A stretch of DNA of 60,293 nucleotides from Streptomyces sp. DvalAA-43. Lineage in GTDB: Bacteria > Actinomycetota > Actinomycetes > Streptomycetales > Streptomycetaceae. The notes under the pieces were generated by a model. The model saw only the letters and a program-made list of their open reading frames with translations. It made no database searches and was not told the DNA's origin. Every line of letters starts with the position of its first letter. The first letter of the stretch is position 1. Below are positions 25,603 to 33,748 of this stretch, one piece after another. The translations under genes were made by a program, and so were the position numbers. The stretch lies in assembly GCF_900091725.1 (NCBI RefSeq), contig NZ_FMBW01000090.1, positions 1 to 60,293 on the forward strand. Direction: 5' to 3'.

Positions 25603-26790
25603 TCAGGACTCGGCCGGCCTCGGCCAGCGGATCCGGGTGGCGCACAGCGACACCAGGATCGCCGAGGCGGCGACGGCGGCCATACCCCAGACCAGGCTGC
25701 TGGCACCGGCGATGAAGCCGATCACCGCGGGTCCGGCCAGCAGGCCCGTCGTGCCCATGGCGGCGACCAGGGCCAGGGCGTCGGTGCCCTGTGCCGCAGC
25801 CGCCACGTAGATGCACGGCGTCACGGCCGCGACGCCCAGTCCGACGCAGGCGAACCCGATCAGCGTCGGCACGACACCGCCGGCCAGCAGGGCGAGCGCC
25901 AGTCCCGCACCGGCCACCACGCTGCCGACGCGGACGATGCGGCCGTCGCCCCAGCGGCTGCGCCAGCCGTCGGCGAAGACGCGGGCCAGCACCATCATGA
26001 CCGAGACCACCGCGATGCCCAGGGGGGCCAGCTCCGACGCCGCGTCGACGACGTCCTTCATGTAGAGCGCGGACCAGTCGTTCATGGCGCCTTCGGTCAC
26101 CGTGCCGAACACCATCGCGCAGCCCATCCACACCGTCACACGCGACGGCATGCTCAGCTTGCGGCGGCCCTTCTCCGGAGCCGGGGGCCGCTCCTCGGCC
26201 GGTGCTTCGGCCGGGACCTGCTCCGCCTCCGTCAGCAGGCCCGACCGGGTCAGTCCGACCAGCAGGAGCAGGAGGACGGCGGCCACGCCGAAGTGTGCCG
26301 CGAGGTCCGTGGTCACCAGGTTCACCCCGGACGCGAGCAGCGCGGCGAACAGCGAGCCGGCGCTGAACGTGGCGTGGAGCTTGGCCATGGCGGTGCGCTG
26401 ATGGACGGCTTCGAGGGCGGCGCCCTGGGCGTTCATCGCGACGTTCAGGCTGCCGACGGCGATTCCGTCGCAGAAGACGACGACCAGGGCGACCGGGTAG
26501 TCGGGCGCCGCCGACAGCGCGAGCAGGAGCAGGCTCAGACACACCGCCGACACGATCGCGAGCCGTCGTGAGCCCAGGCGCTTCATCAGGACGGCCACGA
26601 GGGGGAACGACGCGGCCGCGCCCACGCCGCAGGCCATCAACAACAGGCCCAGCTCCGCCTCCGACAGGTCCAGCCGCGTCTTGAGGGCGGGGAGCCGTGA
26701 TGCCCAGGTCGCGTACTGGAACCCCAGGAAACAGAACAGTGCCGCGATCGCGAGCTGCGCCCGGCGGAATGGATCTCGAACGCCATACAC
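25603..26790 (-). CDS. MFS transporter (last gene of the five-gene cassette)
   Basis: 395-aa, 12-helix major facilitator superfamily protein beginning LAIAALFCFLGFQYATWASRLPALKTRLDLSEAELGLLLM, the pattern of the sugar/drug MFS subgroup with YbjJ-like proteins. The cytoplasmic loop after helix 6 is rich in Glu/Pro/Ala. GTG start at 26790, 6 bp after the acetyltransferase stop, so the two are co-transcribed. Probably exports the product of the upstream enzymes; the substrate is not readable. Confidence 0.88.
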   Translation of the reverse strand: MYGVRDPFRRAQLAIAALFCFLGFQYATWASRLPALKTRLDLSEAELGLLLMACGVGAAASFPLVAVLMKRLGSRRLAIVSAVCLSLLLLALSAAPDYPVALVVVFCDGIAVGSLNVAMNAQGAALEAVHQRTAMAKLHATFSAGSLFAALLASGVNLVTTDLAAHFGVAAVLLLLLVGLTRSGLLTEAEQVPAEAPAEERPPAPEKGRRKLSMPSRVTVWMGCAMVFGTVTEGAMNDWSALYMKDVVDAASELAPLGIAVVSVMMVLARVFADGWRSRWGDGRIVRVGSVVAGAGLALALLAGGVVPTLIGFACVGLGVAAVTPCIYVAAAAQGTDALALVAAMGTTGLLAGPAVIGFIAGASSLVWGMAAVAASAILVSLCATRIRWPRPAES

Positions 26791-26796
26791 AGGTAA

Positions 26797-27354
26797 TCAG
26801 CCCACTTCGTCTTCCAGAGGTGCCCGGCGCGATGGCGCATGGGCGGGGTTCGTTCCGCCGGGGCGGACGTCCGGCACCGCGCGGGACATGTACACGGCGT
26901 CCGCGCCGTAACTCGCGGGGGGTGTGACCTCCCGGTGGGCCCGGTATCCGTTCGCCGCCCAGAAGGTGTCGCTGCCCAGGACGGCGATCAGGGAGATCGC
27001 CTCGTACCCCTTCGATCCCGCCGTCGCCGTGAAGTGGCGCAGCAGGGCCCTGGCCAGTCCCCTGCCACGGAATTCCTCGGCGATGACGAGATCGTGGAGA
27101 TGGAGATTGCGCGAGTGGAAGACGAGGTCCTCCGCCCGGTCGAGATCCGGGAACTCGAACATCGGGTAGGGCAGGGCCAGCAGGTATCCCGCTGTGCGGT
27201 TCCCGTGGTCCAGGACGAAACAGGTGGCGGGCGAGGCACCGGCCCGGGACTGGAGCGCCGCCCGTCCCTCCGACAGTCCGTCGTCGGTGTACGCCCCGGC
27301 CTCCAGCGCCACGACGGCGTCCCAGTCGCCGTCACAGATGTGTCGTATACGCAC
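26797..27354 (-). CDS. GNAT-family N-acyltransferase
   Basis: 185-aa acetyltransferase. The acetyl-CoA loop appears as VIAEEFRGRGLARALLRHF and the C-terminal beta-bulge region as GSDTFWAANGYRAHREVTP. Starts MRIRHICDGDWDAVVALEAGAY at a GTG (27354) with GAGGGA 8 nt upstream. It sits 11 bp downstream of a PLP decarboxylase gene, so a likely job is N-acylation of the amine the decarboxylase makes; this is inference from context. Confidence 0.88.
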   Translation of the reverse strand: MRIRHICDGDWDAVVALEAGAYTDDGLSEGRAALQSRAGASPATCFVLDHGNRTAGYLLALPYPMFEFPDLDRAEDLVFHSRNLHLHDLVIAEEFRGRGLARALLRHFTATAGSKGYEAISLIAVLGSDTFWAANGYRAHREVTPPASYGADAVYMSRAVPDVRPGGTNPAHAPSRRAPLEDEVG

Positions 27355-27365
27355 GTCGTGATCCC

Positions 27366-28535
27366 TCAGTCGCCGTCCACGCAGGTGTACGGGAGCGGGT
27401 CGAAACCGTTGAACCCCTGCGTCATGTAGCCGGTGGCGTAGGCCCCGCTGGAGAGGATCCAGACCGGGTCTCCCGACGCGGCGGATCCGGGTACGGAGAC
27501 ACGGCTGTGTTCGTGGTCGTATGCGTCGTCGCTGTCGCACGTGGGGCCGGCGACGACCGCCGGGACGTTCTCCGTACCGGGGTGGGAGGGGAACAGCAGC
27601 CGGTACTGCAACTGGTCCATCTCGTACAGTCCGTTGAATTTCCCGCAGCTCAGATAGAGCCAGTGTTCGCGCCGGCCGTCCAGCTGCTTCCGGGCGGACA
27701 GCCGTGACACATGGGCCCTGATCGCGCCGTGGTCGGCGACCAGATGGCGTCCCGGCTCCATGACGAAGTCCAGCGGGGATTCCGAGACCGCCACGAGATG
27801 TTCGAAGCCTTCCCGGATGACGGCGAAGATCTTGTCCACCGGAGGGTCGAGCGGTGTTCCCCGGCTGTCGAGATACCCGAGGGCGGGCAGCCCGCCGCCG
27901 AGGTTGATGTGGTCCGGGAAGATGTCCCGGCCGTTCAGGACCGTGAGCACATCGGCCAGCCGCTCGAAGGCGTCCTGCCAGGCCTCCGAGGTCATCTGCT
28001 GCGAACCGACGTGTACGGACAGACCGGCCGGTGTCAGGCCGGCCGTCCGCGCGGCCTCCATGACGAGCACCGCGTCGGTTCCGGAGCAGCCGAATTTCCG
28101 GCTGAGCCCCCACAGTGCCCCGTCCCCGCTGGTGGCGAGTCTGCAGAACACCCGGGAGCCGGGGGCGTGCGCCGCTATCGCCGCCACGTCCTCCAGGCTG
28201 TCGGTCGCGAAGTCCCGGACGCCGAGGCGGTGGGCGTCTGCGATGTTCCCGTCGGACTTGATGGTGTTGCCGTAGTGGATCCGGTCGGCCGGCACGCCGG
28301 TCCTGAGGGCCTGCGCGATCTCGTTGGGACTTGCCGCGTCGAACCCCGATCCCTTGGCCGCCAGCGCCCCGAGGACCTCGTCCACGGGGCAGGCCTTCAT
28401 GGCGAAGCGGACGGCGATGCCCGGTAGTTCCCGCAGCAGTGAGTCGTACTGCGCTTCGATGCCCGCGAGATCGAAGACGATCCGGTCCTCGTCGGCGGCT
28501 TCCAGCGCGGCGCGCACATGAGCGTTCAGATGCAT
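27366..28535 (-). CDS. Type III PLP decarboxylase (ornithine/diaminopimelate-decarboxylase-like)
   Basis: 389-aa fold-III alanine-racemase-type decarboxylase. The PLP lysine is K47 in RFAMKACP; others are HVGSQQ, INLGGGLP, VMEPGRHLVA and the C-terminal CDSDDAYD with the catalytic Cys. The CDSxD form is that of ornithine/lysine/arginine-type basic decarboxylases more than of LysA, which usually has CESGD. It should therefore make a diamine or related amine. ATG at 28535, 16 bp after the upstream stop. Fourth-from-last position in an operon with a dioxygenase and acyltransferase, outside any lysine pathway context. Confidence 0.88.
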   Translation of the reverse strand: MHLNAHVRAALEAADEDRIVFDLAGIEAQYDSLLRELPGIAVRFAMKACPVDEVLGALAAKGSGFDAASPNEIAQALRTGVPADRIHYGNTIKSDGNIADAHRLGVRDFATDSLEDVAAIAAHAPGSRVFCRLATSGDGALWGLSRKFGCSGTDAVLVMEAARTAGLTPAGLSVHVGSQQMTSEAWQDAFERLADVLTVLNGRDIFPDHINLGGGLPALGYLDSRGTPLDPPVDKIFAVIREGFEHLVAVSESPLDFVMEPGRHLVADHGAIRAHVSRLSARKQLDGRREHWLYLSCGKFNGLYEMDQLQYRLLFPSHPGTENVPAVVAGPTCDSDDAYDHEHSRVSVPGSAASGDPVWILSSGAYATGYMTQGFNGFDPLPYTCVDGD

Positions 28536-28551
28536 GATGATCCACGCCCGC

Positions 28552-29892
28552 CTAGCGACTCGGCCGGTGGACGCCGGTGGACGTACCGGGCCCGTTCATT
28601 CCGATGGACCTGCTCGCCCGCATCAGGGGCTGCCATGCCTCGGTCAGCAGCGCGAAGTCCAAGATGTCCGCCTGGGCCTCTTCGAGCAGCCGTCCGCCCC
28701 GCTCGACCAGGACATCGGCGAACTCGGCGTATCTGCCGCCCAGTCGGCGGTAGGAGCGGTTCAGGACGTCCAGCCGCTGTACGTTCTCCTCGCGATCCGC
28801 CCCGGCGCTCTCCCTCGCCAGTTCGGCCACCGCTTCCGGACGGACGTGGAACTCGTCGTCGATCAGCGAGGCACCGGCCGCCGCCATCCGGTCGTAGATG
28901 AAGTTGAAGTAGAGCATCGACAGGAAGAACTTCGTCAGCCGCAGCTGATAGGCCATGAAACCGGCGTCGGTGCGGCGTTCGGCCGTGTAGTAGTTCACGA
29001 TGTTGCGGTTGTGCAGCACGCCGGGCAGGGTGCCGTCGTGCACCAGGTGCATGAGGAAGTAGTCGCTGCCGATGGTGTCGGTCGCGGGCGGCAGCGGCAC
29101 CCGCTCGTACACCTCGTTCAGGAAGCTGATGTTGCACATGTCCACGCGCATGGGGTCGACATGGGTCAGGGTCGAGTGATCACCGGTGAACGGGGCGGTG
29201 CCCGCCCCCCTGAACGACTCGTGGACCAGCTCTCGCTTCTGCTCGTCCGACCAGTGGCGTGGGGCCCACAGGCTGACGACGTCGTGGTAGATGTCACGGT
29301 CCAGTCCGGCCATCTCGCCGATGTCCACCGAGAGTTCGCCGACGAAGGAACTGCCCACCATCACCACGGGTTTGGGCGCGTGAACCGGGTCGAGCACGGT
29401 CTCGGACACACCGCTCGCCGCGTCGGCCGCGGTCCTCCCGAGCGAGGCGAGCTCATGGTGGACGGGAAAGACGGTCTCGCCGTTCAGCGTCTGGTACGTG
29501 CTGTCCGAGTCCCTGCGGTGCACCGAATCGCACCCGAGCGCGGCGGCGATCAGGAACGCGCGGTTGGTGCAGGCCCCGTACGACACACCGGCCGGCAGCA
29601 CCAGGTCGAGCATCAGATCCGGCTTGAGGACACCGGAACGCCGGATCACCCGCCGCAGGAAGTCCCGCTGCTCGGCCTCGCCGAGGTGGTGCACGATCAC
29701 GTTCCTGGCCCGGCGGGCCCCGCGGACGACCTCGGCGTGCTCGGTGAAGGTCTGCTCCCCGGAGGAGTCCAGGATCAGCAGACGCACCTCGACGCCGAAG
29801 CGGTCGGCCGCGTAGTCCGCCTCCTCGCCCACGGCCGCGATCGTGGCGGCGCAGGCCCGGTTCGTCGGAAGGGTCAGGCAGATTCTGCGCAT
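28552..29892 (-). CDS. DUF6271-like protein, possible GT-A glycosyltransferase-like fold
   Basis: 446 aa, starting MRRICLTLPTNRACAATIAAVGEEADYAADRF. The N-terminal 130 residues alternate strands and helices as in nucleotide-sugar transferases (VEVRLLILDSSGEQ; NVIVHHLGEAEQRDFLRRV; YGACTNRAFLIAAALGCDSVHRRDSDS), and the D128-S-D130 triplet follows a strand as a DxD motif would. The remainder is helical, with a segment LRLTKFFLSMLYFNFIYDRM. I believe it belongs to DUF6271, from memory; the glycosyltransferase link is my inference. It overlaps the dioxygenase gene by 19 bp. Confidence 0.7.
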   Translation of the reverse strand: MRRICLTLPTNRACAATIAAVGEEADYAADRFGVEVRLLILDSSGEQTFTEHAEVVRGARRARNVIVHHLGEAEQRDFLRRVIRRSGVLKPDLMLDLVLPAGVSYGACTNRAFLIAAALGCDSVHRRDSDSTYQTLNGETVFPVHHELASLGRTAADAASGVSETVLDPVHAPKPVVMVGSSFVGELSVDIGEMAGLDRDIYHDVVSLWAPRHWSDEQKRELVHESFRGAGTAPFTGDHSTLTHVDPMRVDMCNISFLNEVYERVPLPPATDTIGSDYFLMHLVHDGTLPGVLHNRNIVNYYTAERRTDAGFMAYQLRLTKFFLSMLYFNFIYDRMAAAGASLIDDEFHVRPEAVAELARESAGADREENVQRLDVLNRSYRRLGGRYAEFADVLVERGGRLLEEAQADILDFALLTEAWQPLMRASRSIGMNGPGTSTGVHRPSR

Positions 29893-30938
29893 ACCGGCTC
29901 TCCCGTCGGCCGTTCGGATTCCTGCTCGGTCCAGGACTTCAGCCCCAGCAGCCTCTCGCCGAGGCCGTTCAGCTCGGCGGTGCCGTATCTGAGGGACTCG
30001 TGCTTCGTGGCGTCGCCGACCAGCGTCCCGTTCCAGTCCGGCGTGCTGAGCCGGCGCCACGATTCGACCCGGGAGCGCCGCAGCTCCTCGTGCGACTCCA
30101 GCGCGGGCATCATGGACAGGTACTGCACCGCGCGCACCCCGTCCTGTGAGGTGTTGCGGGCCACGCCGTGCGCGAGCAGGCCGTTCCAGATCAGCAGGTC
30201 CCCGGCGCCGAGTTCGGGCCGGACCACGGGGAACTCCGTCCGGTCGGCGTCCGGCCTGATCGGGTCCCGGTCCTCCGGCTGGGCGACCTTCCACTCCTCG
30301 AACCGGCGGAACAGCTCGGGCGAGCACTGGAAGCCGCCCAGCTCGGGCCGGGTGTCGTTGAGCGCGATGATCCCCTGGACGCGCTGCGGCAGTACACCGA
30401 GCGTGGTGTCGACATCCCAGTGGAGCTCGATGTCGAAGCCCTGGTCCGTGGGTGCGATCAGCGCGCGGTCCCGGTTCCTGACGTTGGGCGGATTGAGATT
30501 GAGCCGGTCCAGGGTCACCCAGAGCTCTTCGCAGTCCCACACGTCGACGAAGGCGTCATAGACGCGCTGCGCCTGCCGGCTGTCCCAGATGAGCTGGTGG
30601 TGGTACGCCTCGACGAAGCCGTAGACATGCAGCTCACGATCCAGATCGGTGCGGAACGGCCGGTCCTCGTACCAGCTTTCGGGCCGTGCCGGATCGAGCC
30701 CCTGGAAGTCCCAGGTGAAATCCAGCAGGCGCTTGGCCGCGGCGGCGGGGATCGCCTCCCTGACGATGACGTACCCGTACGTCTGCCAGAAGTCGAAGTC
30801 ATCCTGGGACAACACCCGCAGCTCCCGCGACTTGCGGATGTCCCTCAGCGGCGTCCGCGCCAGATATGCCTCGCCGTCCGAGCTGAAGTACGGGAGGTCC
30901 GAGGGGGCTCGGTGCAGATACGGATCGGGCGTCGGCAT
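29874..30938 (-). CDS. Phytanoyl-CoA-dioxygenase-family (PhyH) Fe(II)/2-oxoglutarate oxygenase
   Basis: 354-aa non-heme iron oxygenase. The facial triad is in ELHWDVDT (H173, D175) and LLAHGVARN (H257), with R269 in the next strand as the 2-oxoglutarate ligand. Starts MPTPDPYLHRAPSDLPYFSSDG at the ATG at 30938 and has the usual VIVREAIPAAAAKRLLDF N-terminal strand. Expected to hydroxylate a small substrate or carrier-bound acid. First gene of the dioxygenase-DUF6271-decarboxylase-GNAT-MFS operon; a palindrome lies about 235 bp upstream. Confidence 0.85.
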   Translation of the reverse strand: MPTPDPYLHRAPSDLPYFSSDGEAYLARTPLRDIRKSRELRVLSQDDFDFWQTYGYVIVREAIPAAAAKRLLDFTWDFQGLDPARPESWYEDRPFRTDLDRELHVYGFVEAYHHQLIWDSRQAQRVYDAFVDVWDCEELWVTLDRLNLNPPNVRNRDRALIAPTDQGFDIELHWDVDTTLGVLPQRVQGIIALNDTRPELGGFQCSPELFRRFEEWKVAQPEDRDPIRPDADRTEFPVVRPELGAGDLLIWNGLLAHGVARNTSQDGVRAVQYLSMMPALESHEELRRSRVESWRRLSTPDWNGTLVGDATKHESLRYGTAELNGLGERLLGLKSWTEQESERPTGEPVCAESA

Positions 30939-31170
30939 GCAATCACTCCAGGCTCAAGGTCAGGGGGCGCCGGGAACGGCCTCCGAGCGACCGTCTTCGT
31001 CGACGGTGTCGGCGCGGTGTGTGCCTCGGGGCCGGGCAAGGGCCGTGGCTCGGCGGTCCGGTCGATGGGCCGGTTTCGCCGCCGGCCTCACCGCTCCGGC
31101 GTTCAGTCCGCCTCCGGTCGAGCCGTTCCGCACCTCGACTCTTGTCGACCCGGGGACGGCGGACAAGCCT

Positions 31171-31186
31171 TTCGGTGTACACCGAA
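31171..31186. promoter_or_regulatory. Perfect 16-bp palindrome TTCGGTGTACACCGAA
   Basis: A perfect 16-bp palindrome, 233 bp upstream of the PhyH-type oxygenase start and 120 bp beyond the stop of the ArsR-type gene. Perfect symmetry at this length is unlikely by chance, and it fits an operator for a dimeric regulator. TTGTCC follows it in the direction of the operon as a weak -35 candidate. The rest of the 367-bp gap 30939-31305 shows nothing further. Confidence 0.5.
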
Positions 31187-31305
31187 TCGCCCCGTCCGCA
31201 TGGCGCGCCGACGGCCCGGTCCCAGGTGAACCCGCTGGTGAGGGGCCCGGTCGCGCACCGGCCCGGAAGGTCATTCGCGCATCGGGCACCGCACCGGCCC
31301 GTGGA

Positions 31306-32238
31306 TCATCTGTTCATCAGGCACTGCGTCAGCGTCACACCCGAGCGGTTCAGCTCGTACAGGACGCGGGTGCCGGCCCGGTGGCGCTGCACCACGCCCG
31401 CGGAGACGAGTGCGGAGAGGTGCTGGGAGACGGTGCTGGCGGCCAGCCCCAGCTGGTCGGCGAGCGCGGACGTGGTGATCGGTACGGCCAGCTCACGGAC
31501 GACGGAGGCGCGCCCCCGGCCCAGCAGGATCGCCAACCGGTCCTCGCGCGGGGGCCGTCCGGGGCCGTCCGGCTCCGGTGCGGTGCGCAGGAGTCCGGCT
31601 CCCCGTGCCGCGAAGGAGACCACGGTCCGCCCGTCCGCGACCGACCACCAGTGGGTGCCGTCCGCGAACAGCATCGGGACGGCAGTCACGCGGTCCACAC
31701 CGTCCGTCCGCTCGGCCGGGATGCCCAGGTCGCGGAGGAGTGCCGCTCCCCCGCCCATCGCCAGGGTGCGCGAGCGGAAGAGGATCTCCTCCTCCAGGGA
31801 GCGCGCCAGCCCGACCCCGCGCGGTTCGATCGCGGTGCGCCAGAAATTGGACACCTCGACGGCCAGGTAGCGGAGTTGCGCCTCCGGGTCGCGGATCAGG
31901 GCGGCGATCAGCGGATCCGTGAACGCCTGCGGGTACTCACGGGCGAGCTCGTCGCGCACGAGCCCGGCCGATACGCGCACCAGGCCGTCGAGTTCATCGG
32001 CGACACCCGCCTTCCGGGAGGTGGCACCTCCCGTCAGGAACGAGGGGATGCGCCCGCGTGGCCGAGCCAGGGCGACCACCGACCGCAGACGCGGCGTCAG
32101 CGCCTCGTGCGCCTCACGGCCCCAGGAGGCATGGGGCCAGGGGACGTCGGGGCCGTACCGGACGAGCAGCGCGGCGGCGCCGAACGCCTGCCACAGCTCG
32201 CACAACGCCAGGCGCACGTCCGAGAGTTGCTGATCCAT
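31306..32238 (-). CDS. ArsR-type (helix-turn-helix) transcriptional regulator
   Basis: 310-aa protein with the winged helix at the C-terminus: VPITTSALADQLGLAASTVSQHLSALVSAGVVQRHRAGTRVLYELNRSG (about residues 250-300). The preceding 240 residues are the DUF5937-type N-terminal domain common in Streptomyces ArsR-like regulators, beginning SDVRLALCELWQAFGAA. There is no ArsR metal-site ELCVCDL motif. ATG at 32238; upstream codons in the same frame are weaker. It precedes the five-gene metabolic operon on the same strand and is its best candidate regulator. Confidence 0.82.
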   Translation of the reverse strand: MDQQLSDVRLALCELWQAFGAAALLVRYGPDVPWPHASWGREAHEALTPRLRSVVALARPRGRIPSFLTGGATSRKAGVADELDGLVRVSAGLVRDELAREYPQAFTDPLIAALIRDPEAQLRYLAVEVSNFWRTAIEPRGVGLARSLEEEILFRSRTLAMGGGAALLRDLGIPAERTDGVDRVTAVPMLFADGTHWWSVADGRTVVSFAARGAGLLRTAPEPDGPGRPPREDRLAILLGRGRASVVRELAVPITTSALADQLGLAASTVSQHLSALVSAGVVQRHRAGTRVLYELNRSGVTLTQCLMNR

Positions 32239-32651
32239 CAGCCCACCCGGCCGGCATCGGAGCACACCGGCACGGCCTCCGACGTCAACTCCCGTGATCT
32301 GAACCGGCGTTCAGGGGACGACGGACGCAGCACACCCACAGCGGAAGCACGCGACGGCTTGAACATGAACCCCGCCCATTCATTGTGGTCCAGACCAATG
32401 ATGAACGAGCTTTCGGCAACCGTCCTGCGACTGTCAAGGATCTTGTGCCCCAGGTCACACCACCATCACGCACGGCGACGAATCACGCGCGTACGGTGGA
32501 CATCCTTGAGCGGATCATGTCATTCCGCGATCGGTCGGACCGACCGGCCGGACCCACGAGAACTGCCCCTACCAGGCCAATCGCTTCTCGTGATATGCCT
32601 GTTGGCCCGGTTTCCTTCGCCCGTCCGTAACCCGGGCGTGGTGTGCCCGGC
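32239..32651. other. 413-bp intergenic stretch without a convincing gene
   Basis: Between the ArsR-type gene start and the end of the Gfo/Idh/MocA gene. GC content drops compared with the flanks, and short open frames on both strands lack Streptomyces codon bias. The one clear element is the DasR-like palindrome at 32384-32399. The stretch may be a decayed gene or a long regulatory region for the ArsR gene. Confidence 0.6.
32384..32399. promoter_or_regulatory. DasR-responsive-element-like site TGTGGTCCAGACCAAT
   Basis: The core TGGTC-CA-GACCA (32386-32397) is palindromic and close to the dre consensus AGTGGTCTAGACCACT bound by the GntR/HutC-family regulator DasR, which senses glucosamine phosphates in streptomycetes. 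It lies about 145 bp upstream of the ArsR-type gene start (minus strand). No plus-strand gene follows. Binding is inferred from similarity only. Confidence 0.5.
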
Positions 32652-33512
32652 TCACCGGTCGCCGGCCGGCCCTCCGCCCAGAGCCGCGGCGACGGACTCC
32701 AGTACCTCGATGGGGCGCAGCAGGTCCCCGTAGCCGATCGGCGGCCTGCCCGTGCGAGCCATCTCCAGGAACGCTTCGAGGCCGGGCACACAGTAGTCCG
32801 CACCCGGGACGAGGGTCTGCTGGGCCATGCTCTCCCGGGTGAACGCCATCGCGTGGAAGGGGATCTGCTCCGTGCGGCCCGGCCGGACGAAGTTCACGAC
32901 GACGCGGGTGTCGCCCGCGGTGAACGACGCGACGACGGTGGCGCCGGTGGCGTCCGTCCGGACGCCGGCGATCTCACCGGAGGCGAGCCGGAGGGCGATG
33001 TCCACCGCGTGGATGCCGTAGAAGAAGATCCCACCGTGGTCCCCGGCCGGATCGGCGGGCCCGGTCACCACGACCAGGCGCGGATTCCCCTCCTGCGCCG
33101 ACCGGGCCACCAGTGCGTCGGTGCCGGGAAGCCAGCGCAGCGCCGAGGACGAGGTGAGCGGCGCGTCGTGGGCGCGGGCGGCGTCGATCAGGGCTCGGGC
33201 GTCCGCGACGGTGTGGGCGAGGGGCTTGTCGACGAAGACCGGGAGCCCCTCGGCCAGGAAGGGCATCGCCTGGTCCCGGTGGCGCGCACCGTCGCGGTCC
33301 GCGACGACGACGGCGTCGACCAGCCCCAGCAGCCCGGTGGGCTCGTCGACGATCTCCGCGATCCCGCCCGTGGCCGCCAGCGTGTCGTTGCGCCGGCCGT
33401 GCCCCCCGCTGAGGGCCACCACACGCGCGTCGCCGCCGCCCCCGTCGACGTTGAGGTGGCGGACGATCTGGTCGACGTGGCTGTTGTCGGTACCGACGAT
33501 GCCGATGCGCAT
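32652..33512 (-). CDS. Gfo/Idh/MocA-family oxidoreductase
   Basis: 286-aa NAD(P)-dependent dehydrogenase. The Rossmann start is MRIGIVGTDNSHVDQIVRHL, the catalytic lysine motif is VDKPLAHT, and FFYGIHAVDIALRLASGE carries the active-site His/Asp. Shorter than most family members (about 340 aa). The G-x-G-x-x-G loop is altered to GTDNSH, seen in a subfamily that acts in carbohydrate loci. ATG at 33512. Last gene of the polysaccharide-locus strand run, 236 bp away from the lyase gene; the gap shows only weak GC-rich hairpins. Confidence 0.85.
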   Translation of the reverse strand: MRIGIVGTDNSHVDQIVRHLNVDGGGGDARVVALSGGHGRRNDTLAATGGIAEIVDEPTGLLGLVDAVVVADRDGARHRDQAMPFLAEGLPVFVDKPLAHTVADARALIDAARAHDAPLTSSSALRWLPGTDALVARSAQEGNPRLVVVTGPADPAGDHGGIFFYGIHAVDIALRLASGEIAGVRTDATGATVVASFTAGDTRVVVNFVRPGRTEQIPFHAMAFTRESMAQQTLVPGADYCVPGLEAFLEMARTGRPPIGYGDLLRPIEVLESVAAALGGGPAGDR

Positions 33513-33748
33513 CCGGAGAGCTTCCCTTCGAGGTGACGGACCCGTGGAACACACCCTCCCGGGCGCGAGGGGCGCCCCTGACCAGCGCAGGACCGAGTTT
33601 CCCACAGGGCGGCGGGGGCGCCGCTTCCGACCGGGCCGTCCGCCGACGCCCCGTCGGGAGACAAGCCCCGTGGGGCCGTGAACGCCCCTGCGGGACTGGC
33701 GACTTGCCGACGACGGCAGCGCCTTCCCGGCCCCCGCCCCCTACGGGT

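Noticed and set aside
32385..32630. 81-codon plus-strand ORF starting inside the DasR-like site
   Set aside because: Poor third-position GC bias, start overlapping a palindrome, no recognisable fold; likely non-coding.
32483..32803. 106-codon minus-strand ORF at the end of the Gfo/Idh/MocA gene
   Set aside because: Mostly an out-of-frame reading of the dehydrogenase and low-bias intergenic DNA.
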